This document shows, in pieces, positions 1 through 10,137 of a stretch of DNA of 32,273 nt. Under the pieces are notes generated by a model that saw only the letters and a list, made by a program, of their open reading frames with translations, did no database searches and was not told the DNA's origin. Origin of the DNA: an uncultured Clostridia bacterium (lineage in GTDB: Bacteria > Bacillota > Clostridia > Oscillospirales > Ruminococcaceae); NCBI GenBank assembly GCA_947177735.1, contig CAMWVP010000019.1, positions 1 to 32,273 of the forward strand. The letters run 5' to 3'. Position 1 is the stretch's first letter; every line of letters begins with the position of its first letter. A program made the translations under genes and the position numbers.

Positions 1-128
1 TGGTTTTGCAAAATGCCTTGGCGGGTTTTTTTTGCGTACCCCAAATGGGGGTAATTTTTACCCCGTTGGGAACTATCCCCAAGTTTTATTATACATTATT
101 TAGAAAATAAAATCAAGGAGTTTTTTGA

Positions 129-1127
129 ATGAGCGGTATAGAGTTTTTAGGAACAGGCAGTTACGTTCCCGAATTTGTTGCGGATAACGACAAGTTTGCG
201 GAGATCGTCGACACATCGGACGAGTGGATATTCCAGAGAACGGGTATCAAACAGCGGCATATAGCTACGGATAAGCCGAATTACTATATGGGCGCGCAGG
301 CGGCGAAAAGGGCGCTGGAGAACGCAAAGGTGAGCGCGGAGGACGTTGATCTGATAATCGTGTCCACGTGTACTCCCGATTTCTTCTATCCGGCGATGTC
401 CTGCCTGATACAGAAGCTTATCGGGGCGAAGAACGCGGCTTGCTTCGACGTGAACAGCGCGTGCACGGGATTTATCTCCTGCCTTGATATCGCGCAGAAG
501 TATCTCGCGACCGACACCTATAAAAATGTACTTATCGTGTCCGCCGAGAAGCTCTCTCAGCAGGTCGACTATACCGACCGCGCGAGCTGCATACTTTTCG
601 GCGACGCGGCGGGCGCCGTGCTGCTGACTAAGAGCGGTAAGAGGTTCAATTCGTTCCTCGGCGCGGAGGGCGATGAATTTGAGGCGCTGTACTGCAAGAT
701 CAACTATCAGACCAACTGTCCGTGGTATGGCGACATCAACGAATATTATGAGAACCGCTTCGACACCCATGCAAAGCAGAATTTCCTTATGCAGGACGGC
801 AAGGCGGTGTACAAGTTCGCGGTAAACGCGATGGCGGACGCAGTGAGGAATGTTGCGGCGCAGGGCGGCTTCTCGGTCGACGAGCTCGATCTCGTGATAC
901 CGCACCAGGCTAATCTGCGCATAATCGAAAAGGCCACGGAGCTGTTGGGTATCCCGTCCGATAAGGTGTACACGAATATCGAGCATATGGGCAACGTTTC
1001 AAGCGCGTGCATTCCCGTTGCGCTCAACGAGCTGTTCGGAGCGGGTAAGATACGCGAGGGTATGAAAATATGCTTCGTGGGCTTCGGCGCGGGGCTGACT
1101 TACGGTGCGGCGATAATGGAAGTATAA
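129..1127 (+). CDS. fabH: 3-oxoacyl-ACP synthase III (KAS III)
   Basis: 332 aa ORF with FabH motifs (GTGSYVPE, DTSDEWI.QRTGI, CFDVNSACTGF, IPHQANLRI, GNVSSACIPVAL, GFGAGLTYGA); RBS aaggag upstream. Confidence 0.96.
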   Translation: MSGIEFLGTGSYVPEFVADNDKFAEIVDTSDEWIFQRTGIKQRHIATDKPNYYMGAQAAKRALENAKVSAEDVDLIIVSTCTPDFFYPAMSCLIQKLIGAKNAACFDVNSACTGFISCLDIAQKYLATDTYKNVLIVSAEKLSQQVDYTDRASCILFGDAAGAVLLTKSGKRFNSFLGAEGDEFEALYCKINYQTNCPWYGDINEYYENRFDTHAKQNFLMQDGKAVYKFAVNAMADAVRNVAAQGGFSVDELDLVIPHQANLRIIEKATELLGIPSDKVYTNIEHMGNVSSACIPVALNELFGAGKIREGMKICFVGFGAGLTYGAAIMEV

Positions 1128-1158
1128 TTTAAACGACTAATGATTTATAGGAGGAAGT

Positions 1159-1896
1159 ATGGGAAAAACAGCATTGATCACGGGATCGGCTCGGGGTATC
1201 GGAGCGGCTATCGCGCTTCGTCTGGCTAAGGACGGATTCGATATCGCGCTCAACGACGTGAGCGAAAGGAGCTTCGAGGATAACGATATCATGGAGAGGA
1301 TATCGGCGCTCGGCGTGAAGTGCGAAAAGTTCATCGCGGACGTTTCGGACTACAAGCAGTGCGAGGAGATGGTAAAGGCCGTCAAGGAGACGTTCGGAAC
1401 GATCGACGCGCTCGTAAACAACGCCGGCATTACGCGCGACGGTTTGCTGCTGCGTATGGCGGAAGAGAACTACGACGACGTTATCCGCATAAATCAGAAG
1501 TCGGTGTTCAATATGACCAAGCTCGTCGGCGCGGTAATGCTGCGGCAGAAGAGCGGCAAGGTCGTAAATCTCGCCTCGGTGGCGGGGCTGTACGGCAACC
1601 CCGGACAGATGAACTATTCCGCGTCAAAGGGCGCGGTCATCGCGATGACAAAGACCGCCGCAAAGGAGCTCGGCTCGCGCGGGATCAACGTCAACGCCGT
1701 TGCTCCGGGCTTCATCAAGACTCCTATGACGGACAAGCTCACGGACGAGCAGCGCAACGCAATGCTGGCGCAGATCGCGATGAAGCGCTACGGTGAGCCC
1801 GAGGAGGTCGCGAGCGTCGTTGCGTTCCTGTGCAGCGCGGACGCGGCTTATGTAACGGGTCAGACTATCGAGATAAGCGGCGGACTGAGTATGTAA
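1159..1896 (+). CDS. fabG: 3-oxoacyl-ACP reductase (SDR family)
   Basis: TGSARGIGAAIA cofactor motif, NNAGITRDGLLLRM, YSASKGAVIAMTK, C-terminal YVTGQTIEISGGLSM; RBS aggagg. Confidence 0.96.
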   Translation: MGKTALITGSARGIGAAIALRLAKDGFDIALNDVSERSFEDNDIMERISALGVKCEKFIADVSDYKQCEEMVKAVKETFGTIDALVNNAGITRDGLLLRMAEENYDDVIRINQKSVFNMTKLVGAVMLRQKSGKVVNLASVAGLYGNPGQMNYSASKGAVIAMTKTAAKELGSRGINVNAVAPGFIKTPMTDKLTDEQRNAMLAQIAMKRYGEPEEVASVVAFLCSADAAYVTGQTIEISGGLSM

Positions 1897-1947
1897 TATT
1901 AAACCGGCAGTACCGCAAGGGATCGCCGGTCACGGAGGATATAAATA

Positions 1948-3192
1948 ATGAGTAATGAAAGACGAGTGGTAATTACGGGGCTGGGATGTCTCACGCCCTG
2001 CGGAAATTCCCCCGAGGAGCTCTGGGAGAGTCTGCTTGCGGGTCGTCACGGTTTCGAGCTGGGCAACTGGTTCCCCGAGGAGCCCGAAAGCAAGGGGATC
2101 GTCGCAAAGGTAAAAAATTTCGATCCGACTACGATCTTTGATAAAAAAGAAGTTCGCAGAAACGACGTTATCGTTCAGTACGCGGTGTACTGCGCGGATC
2201 AGGCGTTAAAGGACGCGGGCACCGATCTGAAAGACCTCGATCCCTACCGCGTCGGCTGCGTTATCGGAAGCGGTATCGGAGGCTTGTGCACGACCGAGGA
2301 GGAGCTTAACAATTATCGCGACAAGGGCAACAAGCGCGTTTCCGTTTTCACGATAACCAAGATGATCGGCAATATGGCGGCGGGCGAGGTCGCTATCAGA
2401 ACCGGCTTCAAGGGCAGCAACTTCTGCGTTACCACGGCTTGCGCTACCGGTACTCAGTCGATAGGCGAGGCGTTCCGCGCGATAAAGCACGGCTATCTTG
2501 ACGCGGCGCTCGCGGGCGGTACGGAACATTCGGATATCGGATTCTGCTACGCGGCGTTCAATAATATGAAGGCTATCACGCGCTCGACGGACGTTGACAG
2601 AGCGTCAATACCGTTTGACGCAGAGCGGAGCGGTTTCGTTCTCGGCGACGGCTGCGGGATAGTGGTGCTTGAAGAATACGAGCACGCAAAAGCGCGCGGC
2701 GCGAAAATATACGCGGAGATATGCGGCTACGGTTCGACTTGCGACGCGTATCACGAGACCAGTCCCGACCCCGAGGGAAAGGGCGGCGCAAAGGCAATGG
2801 AGCTGGCTGTACGAGAGGCGGGACTGCGACCCGAGGATATCGTTTATATCAACGCTCACGGAACGTCCACGCATATGAACGACGCGACCGAGACGATGGC
2901 GATCAAGACCGTATTCGGCGAGCACGCGAAGAAGATCGCGGTGAATTCCACCAAGTCGATGACGGGTCACCTGCTGGGTGCAGCGGGCGGCGTGGAGGCT
3001 GTCGTTACGTCGCTGTCGATAAAGAACGGCAAGATACACAGAACTCTTGGCTACAAGACACCCGATCCCGAATGCGACCTAGATTACGTGACCGAGGGGA
3101 ACCGCGATATGAATGTCACCGCGGCGCTGTCCAACTCGCTCGGATTCGGCGGACACAACGGCTGCCTTTGCTTTAAGGCTGTGAACGACTAA
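1948..3192 (+). CDS. fabF: 3-oxoacyl-ACP synthase II (KAS II)
   Basis: [32 protein letters not shown] active-site Cys, [34 protein letters not shown]. Confidence 0.96.
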   Translation: MSNERRVVITGLGCLTPCGNSPEELWESLLAGRHGFELGNWFPEEPESKGIVAKVKNFDPTTIFDKKEVRRNDVIVQYAVYCADQALKDAGTDLKDLDPYRVGCVIGSGIGGLCTTEEELNNYRDKGNKRVSVFTITKMIGNMAAGEVAIRTGFKGSNFCVTTACATGTQSIGEAFRAIKHGYLDAALAGGTEHSDIGFCYAAFNNMKAITRSTDVDRASIPFDAERSGFVLGDGCGIVVLEEYEHAKARGAKIYAEICGYGSTCDAYHETSPDPEGKGGAKAMELAVREAGLRPEDIVYINAHGTSTHMNDATETMAIKTVFGEHAKKIAVNSTKSMTGHLLGAAGGVEAVVTSLSIKNGKIHRTLGYKTPDPECDLDYVTEGNRDMNVTAALSNSLGFGGHNGCLCFKAVND

Positions 3193-3202
3193 GGAGACCG
3201 AT

Positions 3203-3700
3203 ATGAACTTAAAAGACAAGGAAACCCATCAGATAGATTACACGGTCGAGTGCGTTGAGGCGCTCGCGAGGATAGTCAAGGAGAACGACCTCGGGCGTAT
3301 CAAGGTCAGCACCGAGGACTTGGATATAGTCATTGAGGGCAAGCGCTGTCCTCCGCCCCCTATGGGCGGTATGCCCGCTGCTATGCCGCTCGGGGCTGTG
3401 GCTCCCGTGGCTGCGCCCGCGCAGCAGAGCGCTCCGGCGGCGGCTGCCGAGAAGAGCGCTGAGACGGGTAACATCATCACATCTCCGATAATCGGCACGT
3501 TCTACTCGTCGCCCGCGCCCGAAAAGCCCGCGTTCGTCAAGCTCGGCGACAGCGTGAACGTCGGCGACGTGGTGTGCATAATCGAGAGCATGAAGCTGAT
3601 GAACGAGATAAACAGCGAGTTCTCGGGCAAGGTCGCGGAGATCTACGTCAACAACGGCGACCCCGTGGAGTATGGTCAGAAGATAATGAGAATTGAGTGA
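3203..3700 (+). CDS. accB: acetyl-CoA carboxylase biotin carboxyl carrier protein
   Basis: Pro/Ala-rich linker followed by biotinyl domain with [12 protein letters not shown] motif. Confidence 0.95.
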   Translation: MNLKDKETHQIDYTVECVEALARIVKENDLGRIKVSTEDLDIVIEGKRCPPPPMGGMPAAMPLGAVAPVAAPAQQSAPAAAAEKSAETGNIITSPIIGTFYSSPAPEKPAFVKLGDSVNVGDVVCIIESMKLMNEINSEFSGKVAEIYVNNGDPVEYGQKIMRIE

Positions 3701-3708
3701 GGTCGGAT

Positions 3709-4149
3709 ATGGTTTTAAATCAGGAGCAGATAAAGGAGATAATCCCGCACAGAGACCCGTTTTTGCTTATCGACGAGGTGACGGAGCTGGAGCCGGGCGT
3801 ATCGGTGACGGCGAAGAAGTATCTCCGTGAGGACGAGTACTGGTTCAAGGGGCATTTCCCCGGTCAGCCCGTGACCCCGGGAGTGCTGATGATAGAGATG
3901 CTCGCGCAGGCGGGCGCGGTGTGCGCGCTGGCGCTGCCCGAAAACAAGGGCAAGATCGCGTTTTTCGCGGGTATCGACAAGGCGCGTTTCAGAGGTCAGG
4001 TGCTCCCCGGAGACACCCTCGAGCTGAACGTCGTGATGACCGATAAGAAAGGACCCATCGGCTTCGGCAAGGCAGTGGCTAAGGTGAACGGGAAGAAGGT
4101 CGTTACCGCCGAGATATCCTTCGCGGTCGCAGACCCCAAGGCAGAATAA
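3709..4149 (+). CDS. fabZ: 3-hydroxyacyl-ACP dehydratase
   Basis: IIPHRDPFLLIDEV, GHFPGQPVTPGVLMIEMLAQAGA; ATG at 3709 preferred over GTG at 3697 given by the ORF track. Confidence 0.95.
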   Translation: MVLNQEQIKEIIPHRDPFLLIDEVTELEPGVSVTAKKYLREDEYWFKGHFPGQPVTPGVLMIEMLAQAGAVCALALPENKGKIAFFAGIDKARFRGQVLPGDTLELNVVMTDKKGPIGFGKAVAKVNGKKVVTAEISFAVADPKAE

Positions 4150-4167
4150 TTTTTTGGAGACTTGAAA

Positions 4168-5517
4168 ATGTTCAACAAGATACTTATCGCCAATCGCGGC
4201 GAGATCGCGATACGCATAATGCGCGCCTGCCGCGAGCTTGGAATAAAGACCGTTGCGGTGTATTCCACGGCGGACAGATCGGCGCTCCACGCGCAGATCG
4301 CGGACGAGGCGGTGTGCATAGGTCCCGCGCCCTCGAAGGACAGCTATCTCAACACTAAGGCGATAATCGCCGCCTGCGAGACGACGGGCGCGAACGCTAT
4401 CCACCCGGGCTTCGGCTTCCTGTCCGAGAACGCGAATTTTGCGCGGCTGTGCGATACCTGCGGCATTACGTTCATAGGTCCGACGCCCGAGTGCATGGAC
4501 GAGATGGGCGACAAGGCGAACGCGCGAAAGACGATGATAGAGGCGGGCGTTCCCGTTATCCCAGGTTCGGACGGGATCGTGCCCGATATCGATGAGGCTA
4601 AGCGCATATGCCGCGAAATAGGCTATCCCGTTATGGTCAAGGCGACCGCGGGCGGCGGCGGACGCGGTATCCGGCTCGTCGAGGACGAGCAGCAGCTTGA
4701 AAAGCAGTTCTCCGAGGCGCAGGCGGAGGCTCTGGCGTGCTTCTGCAACGGCGACTTGTATATCGAGAAGTTCGTCGTGAACCCGCGTCATATCGAGATA
4801 CAGCTTCTCGCGGACAATTTCGGGAACGTGGTACATCTCGGTGAGCGCGATTGCTCGCTTCAGCGCCGCAATCAGAAGGTGCTCGAGGAGAGCCCGAGCC
4901 CGATCATGACCGACGACCTCCGCGCGAGAATGGGCGCCGCGGCGGTCAGCGCGGCAAAGGCTTGCGGTTACCGCAACGCGGGGACTATCGAGTTCCTGGT
5001 GGATAAGGACAAGAATTTCTATTTTATGGAAATGAACACGCGCATACAGGTCGAGCACCCCGTCACGGAGTTTGTTACGGGAATCGACCTCGTAAAGGCG
5101 CAGATACGCGTTGCGGAAGGCGAAAAGCTCTGGTTCTCTCAGGACGACGTTAAAGTGACGGGTCACGCGATCGAGTGCCGCATAAACGCCGAGGATCCGC
5201 GCCACAACTTCCGTCCCTGCCCGGGTAAGATACGCTCGATACACGTGCCGGGCGGCTTCAATGTGCGCATCGACAGCGCGGTGTACGCGGGGTACGAAAT
5301 ACCGCCGTTCTACGACAGTATGATAGCTAAGCTGCTCGTAAAGGGCACCGACCGCGACGAGGCTATAAAGAAGATGAGAGTGGCGCTCGCGGAGTTCATA
5401 ATCGACGGCGTGGAGACGAATATCGACTTCCAGCTCAGACTGCTCAAAAACGAGAATTTCGAGCGCGGCGAGTTCGACAACGGTTTCCTGAACCGCACTA
5501 ACATAATGGAGGACTAA
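4168..5517 (+). CDS. accC: acetyl-CoA carboxylase biotin carboxylase subunit
   Basis: [64 protein letters not shown] at 4168 preferred. Confidence 0.96.
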   Translation: MFNKILIANRGEIAIRIMRACRELGIKTVAVYSTADRSALHAQIADEAVCIGPAPSKDSYLNTKAIIAACETTGANAIHPGFGFLSENANFARLCDTCGITFIGPTPECMDEMGDKANARKTMIEAGVPVIPGSDGIVPDIDEAKRICREIGYPVMVKATAGGGGRGIRLVEDEQQLEKQFSEAQAEALACFCNGDLYIEKFVVNPRHIEIQLLADNFGNVVHLGERDCSLQRRNQKVLEESPSPIMTDDLRARMGAAAVSAAKACGYRNAGTIEFLVDKDKNFYFMEMNTRIQVEHPVTEFVTGIDLVKAQIRVAEGEKLWFSQDDVKVTGHAIECRINAEDPRHNFRPCPGKIRSIHVPGGFNVRIDSAVYAGYEIPPFYDSMIAKLLVKGTDRDEAIKKMRVALAEFIIDGVETNIDFQLRLLKNENFERGEFDNGFLNRTNIMED

Positions 5518-5520
5518 CGG

Positions 5521-6405
5521 ATGGCTTCTATCGAGGATTTGTTTAAGGTCGTAAAGTCGCGGTTTACGGACGACAGCCATTCCGCGCCCGTCGAAAAGGA
5601 CGTGTCGATACCTCAGGACCTGCTGTTCAAGTGCCCGAGGTGCGGCGGCGTGGTGTATAACGAGGAGTTCGTCCGCGCGATGAAGGTCTGCCCGAAATGC
5701 AACTACCACGCGCGGCTGACATGGCAGGAGAGACTGGAGCTGACCGCGGACACGGGCAGCTTTAAGGAATTGGACGCGGATATGCGATCGCTGAACCCTA
5801 TCGGCTTCCCGCGCTATGAGGAAAAGGTCGCGAAGATGCAGGAGGCGTGCGATACGCGCGAGGCTATCGTCACGGGCGAGTGCACTATCCGCGGTTACCG
5901 CTGTGTTATCGGCATAATGGACAGCCACTTTATGATGGCGAGCATGGGCAGCGTGGTCGGCGAGAAGATCACCCGTGCGTTCGAGTACGCGTCGGAAAAG
6001 GGCTTGCCCGTAGTGATGTTCACGAGCAGCGGCGGCGCACGAATGCAGGAGGGTATCATCTCGCTTATGCAGATGGCTAAGACCAGCGGCGCGGTGAAGC
6101 TGCACAGCGACAACGGCGGACTGTATATCGCGGTAATGACCGACCCGACGACGGGCGGCGTTACGGCGTCGTTCGCGAGCCTCGGCGACATTATCATCGC
6201 CGAGCCGAAGGTACTTATCGGGTTTGCGGGGCGGCGCGTTATCCAGGACACGATCCGTCAGCGGCTCCCCGACGACTTCCAGAGCGCGGAGTTCCAGTTG
6301 GACTGCGGGTTCGTGGATATGATCGTCGAGCGCGGTATGATGCGCAAGCGGCTGTCGAATATCCTCAAGCTGCACGGCTTCCCGAAAGAGACGACGGCGA
6401 GATAG
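5521..6405 (+). CDS. accD: acetyl-CoA carboxylase carboxyltransferase subunit beta
   Basis: Zinc ribbon CPRCGG...CPKCNYH; SGGARMQEGIISLMQMAKTS; GFAGRRVIQDT. Confidence 0.96.
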   Translation: MASIEDLFKVVKSRFTDDSHSAPVEKDVSIPQDLLFKCPRCGGVVYNEEFVRAMKVCPKCNYHARLTWQERLELTADTGSFKELDADMRSLNPIGFPRYEEKVAKMQEACDTREAIVTGECTIRGYRCVIGIMDSHFMMASMGSVVGEKITRAFEYASEKGLPVVMFTSSGGARMQEGIISLMQMAKTSGAVKLHSDNGGLYIAVMTDPTTGGVTASFASLGDIIIAEPKVLIGFAGRRVIQDTIRQRLPDDFQSAEFQLDCGFVDMIVERGMMRKRLSNILKLHGFPKETTAR

Positions 6406-6415
6406 GAGGACGGAT

Positions 6416-7219
6416 ATGAGTAATTTAACTGCCTGGGAACGAATGGAAATAGTTCACAATAAAAACCGTCCGACGGTCAACGATTATATTCCCGCGATGT
6501 TCACGCGTTTTATGGAGTTCCACGGCGACAGGTATTTCGGCGACGACGCGGCGATTATCGGCGGTATCGGCTACCTAAGCGAAACGCCCGTTACGGTCAT
6601 TGCGCAGGTCAAGGGGCGCAATCTCGACGAGAACAAGAAGAGCAACTTCTCGATGCCGCACCCCGAGGGCTACCGCAAGGCACTGCGGTTGGCAAAGCAG
6701 GCTGAGAAGTTCCGCCGTCCCGTGATATGTCTGGTCGATACTCCCGGCGCGTACTGCGGCATAGAAGCCGAGAAGCGCGGTCAGGGAGAGGCGATAGCGC
6801 GCAATCTGTACGAGTTTATGACGCTGAAAACGCCGATCATCTCGATAGTGCTCGGCGAGGGCGGCAGCGGCGGCGCGCTGGCGTTGGCGGTCTGCGACGA
6901 GCTGGCGATGCTCGAGAACGCGTTGTACAGTGTTATCTCCCCGAGGGGCGCGGCCTCGATCGTGTGGAAGGATTCGTCCAAGGAAAAGGACGCGTGTGAA
7001 ATCTTGAAAATTACCGCGGAGGACTTGACAAGCTTCGGCGTTTGTGATAAAATCATAAAAGAGCCCGAGGGCGGCGCACATAACGCTCCCGAGCAGACCG
7101 CCGACAGCATTTACGAGTATCTTGTCGACGCGGTCTCACGTTATAAATCTGTGGAGCTTGACAAGCTTTTGAGCGACCGATACGCGAAATTTAGAAAAAT
7201 TGGTATGTTTACCGAATAA
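6416..7219 (+). CDS. accA: acetyl-CoA carboxylase carboxyltransferase subunit alpha
   Basis: LVDTPGAYCGIEAEKRGQGEAIARNL, GEGGSGGALALAVCDELAMLENALYSVISPRGAASI. Confidence 0.96.
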   Translation: MSNLTAWERMEIVHNKNRPTVNDYIPAMFTRFMEFHGDRYFGDDAAIIGGIGYLSETPVTVIAQVKGRNLDENKKSNFSMPHPEGYRKALRLAKQAEKFRRPVICLVDTPGAYCGIEAEKRGQGEAIARNLYEFMTLKTPIISIVLGEGGSGGALALAVCDELAMLENALYSVISPRGAASIVWKDSSKEKDACEILKITAEDLTSFGVCDKIIKEPEGGAHNAPEQTADSIYEYLVDAVSRYKSVELDKLLSDRYAKFRKIGMFTE

Positions 7220-7258
7220 TTTTGGTTATTTTTACCTATTTTTTTTGCGCGTTTGGTA

Positions 7259-7287
7259 TTGATTATTTTTTCCATATGATTTATAAT
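7259..7287 (+). promoter_or_regulatory. sigma-A-type promoter upstream of acpP
   Basis: TTGATT (7259-7264), 17-nt spacer, TATAAT (7282-7287), 55 nt upstream of the acpP start codon. Confidence 0.7.
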
Positions 7288-7341
7288 AGTACTTGACGAA
7301 GCTACGGTTTTATGTGGCAGAAATAATTGGAGGTTTTTAGG

Positions 7342-7575
7342 ATGGATATTTTGGAAAAGGTTAAGGATTTGATCGCCGATCAGCTCGATGTTGCGGACAA
7401 GGACAGCATTACGGAGGGTTCTTCGATTACCGACGATCTCGGTGCGGATTCTCTGGACGTAGTTGATCTGGTTATGGCTCTTGAGGATGAGTTCGGTATC
7501 GAGATACCCGAGGACGAGGTAGAGAACATCAAGACCGTGGGCGATATCATCAAGTATATTGAGGATAAGCAGTAA
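7342..7575 (+). CDS. acpP: acyl carrier protein
   Basis: Phosphopantetheine motif [31 protein letters not shown] ggaggt; ATG at 7342. Confidence 0.96.
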   Translation: MDILEKVKDLIADQLDVADKDSITEGSSITDDLGADSLDVVDLVMALEDEFGIEIPEDEVENIKTVGDIIKYIEDKQ

Positions 7576-7612
7576 GCTACGCCGCGTGGCGCATATTTAA
7601 TTGAAAGTATCG

Positions 7613-7646
7613 TGGTGTCGGGCGCGCAGCCCGGCACCATTTTTTT
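7613..7646 (+). terminator. Rho-independent terminator after acpP
   Basis: TGGTGTCGGGC gcgca GCCCGGCACCA stem followed by T7. Confidence 0.85.
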
Positions 7647-7814
7647 ATGTTTAACGGCGTATCGAACACCTGCGCTGAAAGCTGCCGTAAATTAAGTAAT
7701 ATTTCCCGCAATATTACCTGTTTTTTAAGTAATACACAGGTTTAAAATGCATAAGCTGTTGAAAACTCTTGTACTATTTGACCAAAAGTTTTTTGGATTT
7801 TTTTTAAAAATGTA

Positions 7815-7843
7815 TTGTAATTTAGAAAAAAGTGTGCTATAAT
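7815..7843 (+). promoter_or_regulatory. sigma-A-type promoter upstream of GGDEF/EAL gene
   Basis: TTGTAA, 17-nt spacer, TATAAT (7838-7843). Confidence 0.6.
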
Positions 7844-7909
7844 ATTAAAAGATAAAAAGATTGTTATGTTAGAGTGGGGAAAAGCGGAAAGAGAGGTGCC
7901 GTCTTTAGT

Positions 7910-9283
7910 ATGGAGACTGCCATTATAGTCATAAGTCTGTTGTCGGTATTGCTTGTCGGCGCACTCGCTTTTGCTGTTCGCACTATTTTGAAAATGAAAA
8001 AGGAACGTCTGCGCGACCTGGAGCACGATGAGATGACCGGGCTGCTCAACCGCGACGGCTTTATGCTGGCGGGTCGTTCGGCGCTTATGGGCGGAAGACG
8101 TGATATGTCGCTGATCATTTTTGATGTCGACAGGCTTGGGCTCATCAATACGCTGTTCGGTGCCGAGCGCGGAGATGATGTTATCCGCATTTTCGCAAGG
8201 GCTGTCGATACGGTGAAGTCCGACGGCGATATAACGGGCAGGGTGAATACGGACGATTTCGCGCTGCTGACGGGAATGGACGCAAGGACAGCCGTGGAAC
8301 GCTTTGAGAGTGCTCTCCGCGGAATGATAGACGACAGAGAGCTTTCGGAGCAGGTCAACTACTTCGCCGGTATCTGCCGCTACGACGGACACGACGATAT
8401 CTACACGCTGTACAATAAGGCGAATCTGTGCCTGTTGATGCGGCGCGACAACTTACGCGTATCGGAATTCACGCCCGATATGGAGAGCCGTATGGTCGAA
8501 AACGAGCTGCTGCGCTCGGAGATGCTCGACGCGCTCAGGCTCGGGCAGTTCGAGCTGTACTATCAGCCCAAGGTCTCGTTCAAGACGGGCGATATTCTGG
8601 GTGTGGAGGCGCTTATCCGCTGGCATCATCCCGTGAAAGGCTTTATCCCGCCGTGCGATTTTATACCGCTCGCGGAACAGTTCGGTATCATAACGCAGAT
8701 AGACGAATGGGGACTCATCACCGCTTGCTTACAGTGCAAGCAGTGGCAGGTGCAGGGACTGCCGCCCGTCAAGGTCTCGGTCAATATGTCACAGGCGCAG
8801 TTCGCGAGAACGGACGTGTACGCGTCGGTCGTTAAGGCGCTGGAGATGACGGGTCTGGAGCCGAAGTATCTCGAGATAGAGGTCACGGAGACGATGGCGA
8901 TGACCGACGTCGACCGCACGGTCGAGGTGCTCGGGAAGATACACTCGCTCGGAGTTTCCATTTCGATGGACGATTTCGGCACGGGCTACTCGTCGCTCGC
9001 GTCGCTTAAGACGATACCGTTCGACGTGCTCAAGATCGACCGCAGTCTGGTGTGCGACCTTAGCGAGAACGACACCTCGCGCAGGATCACGGGCGCTATC
9101 GTCGCGATGGGCAAAGCGCTGCGGATGGATGTGCTCGCGGAGGGCGTTGAGACGCGCGAGCAGAGCCGTCTCCTCGGCGAGATAGGCTGCGACCTCGCGC
9201 AAGGCTACCTGTTCAGCAAGCCGATGCCGGCTTCGGAGATCGAGACGATGCTTATCTTGCCGCTTAATGCGAAATTAGTATGA
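7910..9283 (+). CDS. membrane-anchored GGDEF (degenerate)/EAL cyclic-di-GMP phosphodiesterase-like protein
   Basis: N-terminal TM helix; GGDEF-like region with VNTDDFALL in place of GGDEF; EAL motif GVEALIRWHHP, DDFGTGYSSLASLKTIPFDVLKIDRS, LAEGVETREQ. Confidence 0.9.
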   Translation: METAIIVISLLSVLLVGALAFAVRTILKMKKERLRDLEHDEMTGLLNRDGFMLAGRSALMGGRRDMSLIIFDVDRLGLINTLFGAERGDDVIRIFARAVDTVKSDGDITGRVNTDDFALLTGMDARTAVERFESALRGMIDDRELSEQVNYFAGICRYDGHDDIYTLYNKANLCLLMRRDNLRVSEFTPDMESRMVENELLRSEMLDALRLGQFELYYQPKVSFKTGDILGVEALIRWHHPVKGFIPPCDFIPLAEQFGIITQIDEWGLITACLQCKQWQVQGLPPVKVSVNMSQAQFARTDVYASVVKALEMTGLEPKYLEIEVTETMAMTDVDRTVEVLGKIHSLGVSISMDDFGTGYSSLASLKTIPFDVLKIDRSLVCDLSENDTSRRITGAIVAMGKALRMDVLAEGVETREQSRLLGEIGCDLAQGYLFSKPMPASEIETMLILPLNAKLV

Positions 9284-9284
9284 T

Positions 9285-9312
9285 AAAAAAGGGACGGTAA
9301 CGCCCCTTTTTT
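9285..9312 (+). terminator. Rho-independent terminator
   Basis: aaaaaagggacg gtaa cgcccctttttt. Confidence 0.8.
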
Positions 9313-9408
9313 CTTTATTTATGAGCTTTTTTACAGTATCCTTAAAATTTTGTACACAATGCCTGTAAATCTTTTTGAAATTTCGTTAAAGATGACAAGT
9401 TTTTTTTC

Positions 9409-9437
9409 TTGACATTTGGCATAGTATGCACTATAAT
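9409..9437 (+). promoter_or_regulatory. full-consensus sigma-A promoter
   Basis: TTGACA (9409-9414), 17-nt spacer, TATAAT (9432-9437). Confidence 0.8.
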
Positions 9438-9503
9438 TATAGTTAAGGGTGCGATTTGTATATGGCGAATTAAAATTCAACCCTAATGAAAGGAAAATTT
9501 ATT

Positions 9504-10109
9504 ATGAAAAAAGGAAGAAAAATGTTATGTATGATTATGGCGACGGTGACTGCGTTGTCTATGTCCGTTTCCGCGAGTGCGGAGAGCGTTGCGGACGACA
9601 GTGTTTTGACGGCTGAACCAGGAGTGACTGCCGAACCGGATGACGATGGGTATGTGCTTGTTTCCGAGGAAAGTTATACCGATGAAAACGGGGTGTTCAT
9701 TACTCATAGAAGCTATATAAAAAACACAGGGATTAGCACCTGTGATACATATTCCAGCGGCGAAGCAGATATTAGGGAAGAGGCTGATTATACTGTTAAC
9801 GGTACATATTGGGCGACTATATGGGTGAAAGGACATTTTAAATGGGATTCTAAGGCTGATACTTCAACTGTGACCCTTTTGGATCACGGATGTAAGACAA
9901 CTAATAGTACGAATATTTCGCTTGTACAAAATTCTTATCCTGTAACTAAGAATAATCAGGGAGGAGCTTGGGGTGGAAAAAAGTATTCTTATATTGAGAA
10001 GAAGATTAAGATGAAGACCAGTACTCCGATTGGGATTTCAAACGGCGAGTATGATTTTCGTTTATATGTTGATGTGAATGTGAATGGCGAGAAAAAAGTT
10101 AAAACATGA
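9504..10109 (+). CDS. secreted protein of unknown function
   Basis: Signal peptide MKKGRKMLCMIMATVTALSMSVSASAES; RBS gaaagga; no recognised domain. Confidence 0.8.
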   Translation: MKKGRKMLCMIMATVTALSMSVSASAESVADDSVLTAEPGVTAEPDDDGYVLVSEESYTDENGVFITHRSYIKNTGISTCDTYSSGEADIREEADYTVNGTYWATIWVKGHFKWDSKADTSTVTLLDHGCKTTNSTNISLVQNSYPVTKNNQGGAWGGKKYSYIEKKIKMKTSTPIGISNGEYDFRLYVDVNVNGEKKVKT

Positions 10110-10137
10110 TTTACGGTTAATGTGAGGAGGTCTGCTT

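Noticed and set aside
3715-6375. 886 aa minus-strand ORF antisense to fabZ-accC-accD
   Set aside because: Shadow ORF: plus-strand genes are unmistakable, and GC-rich codon bias keeps the antisense frame open. The translation is Arg/His/Leu-rich with no recognisable motifs.
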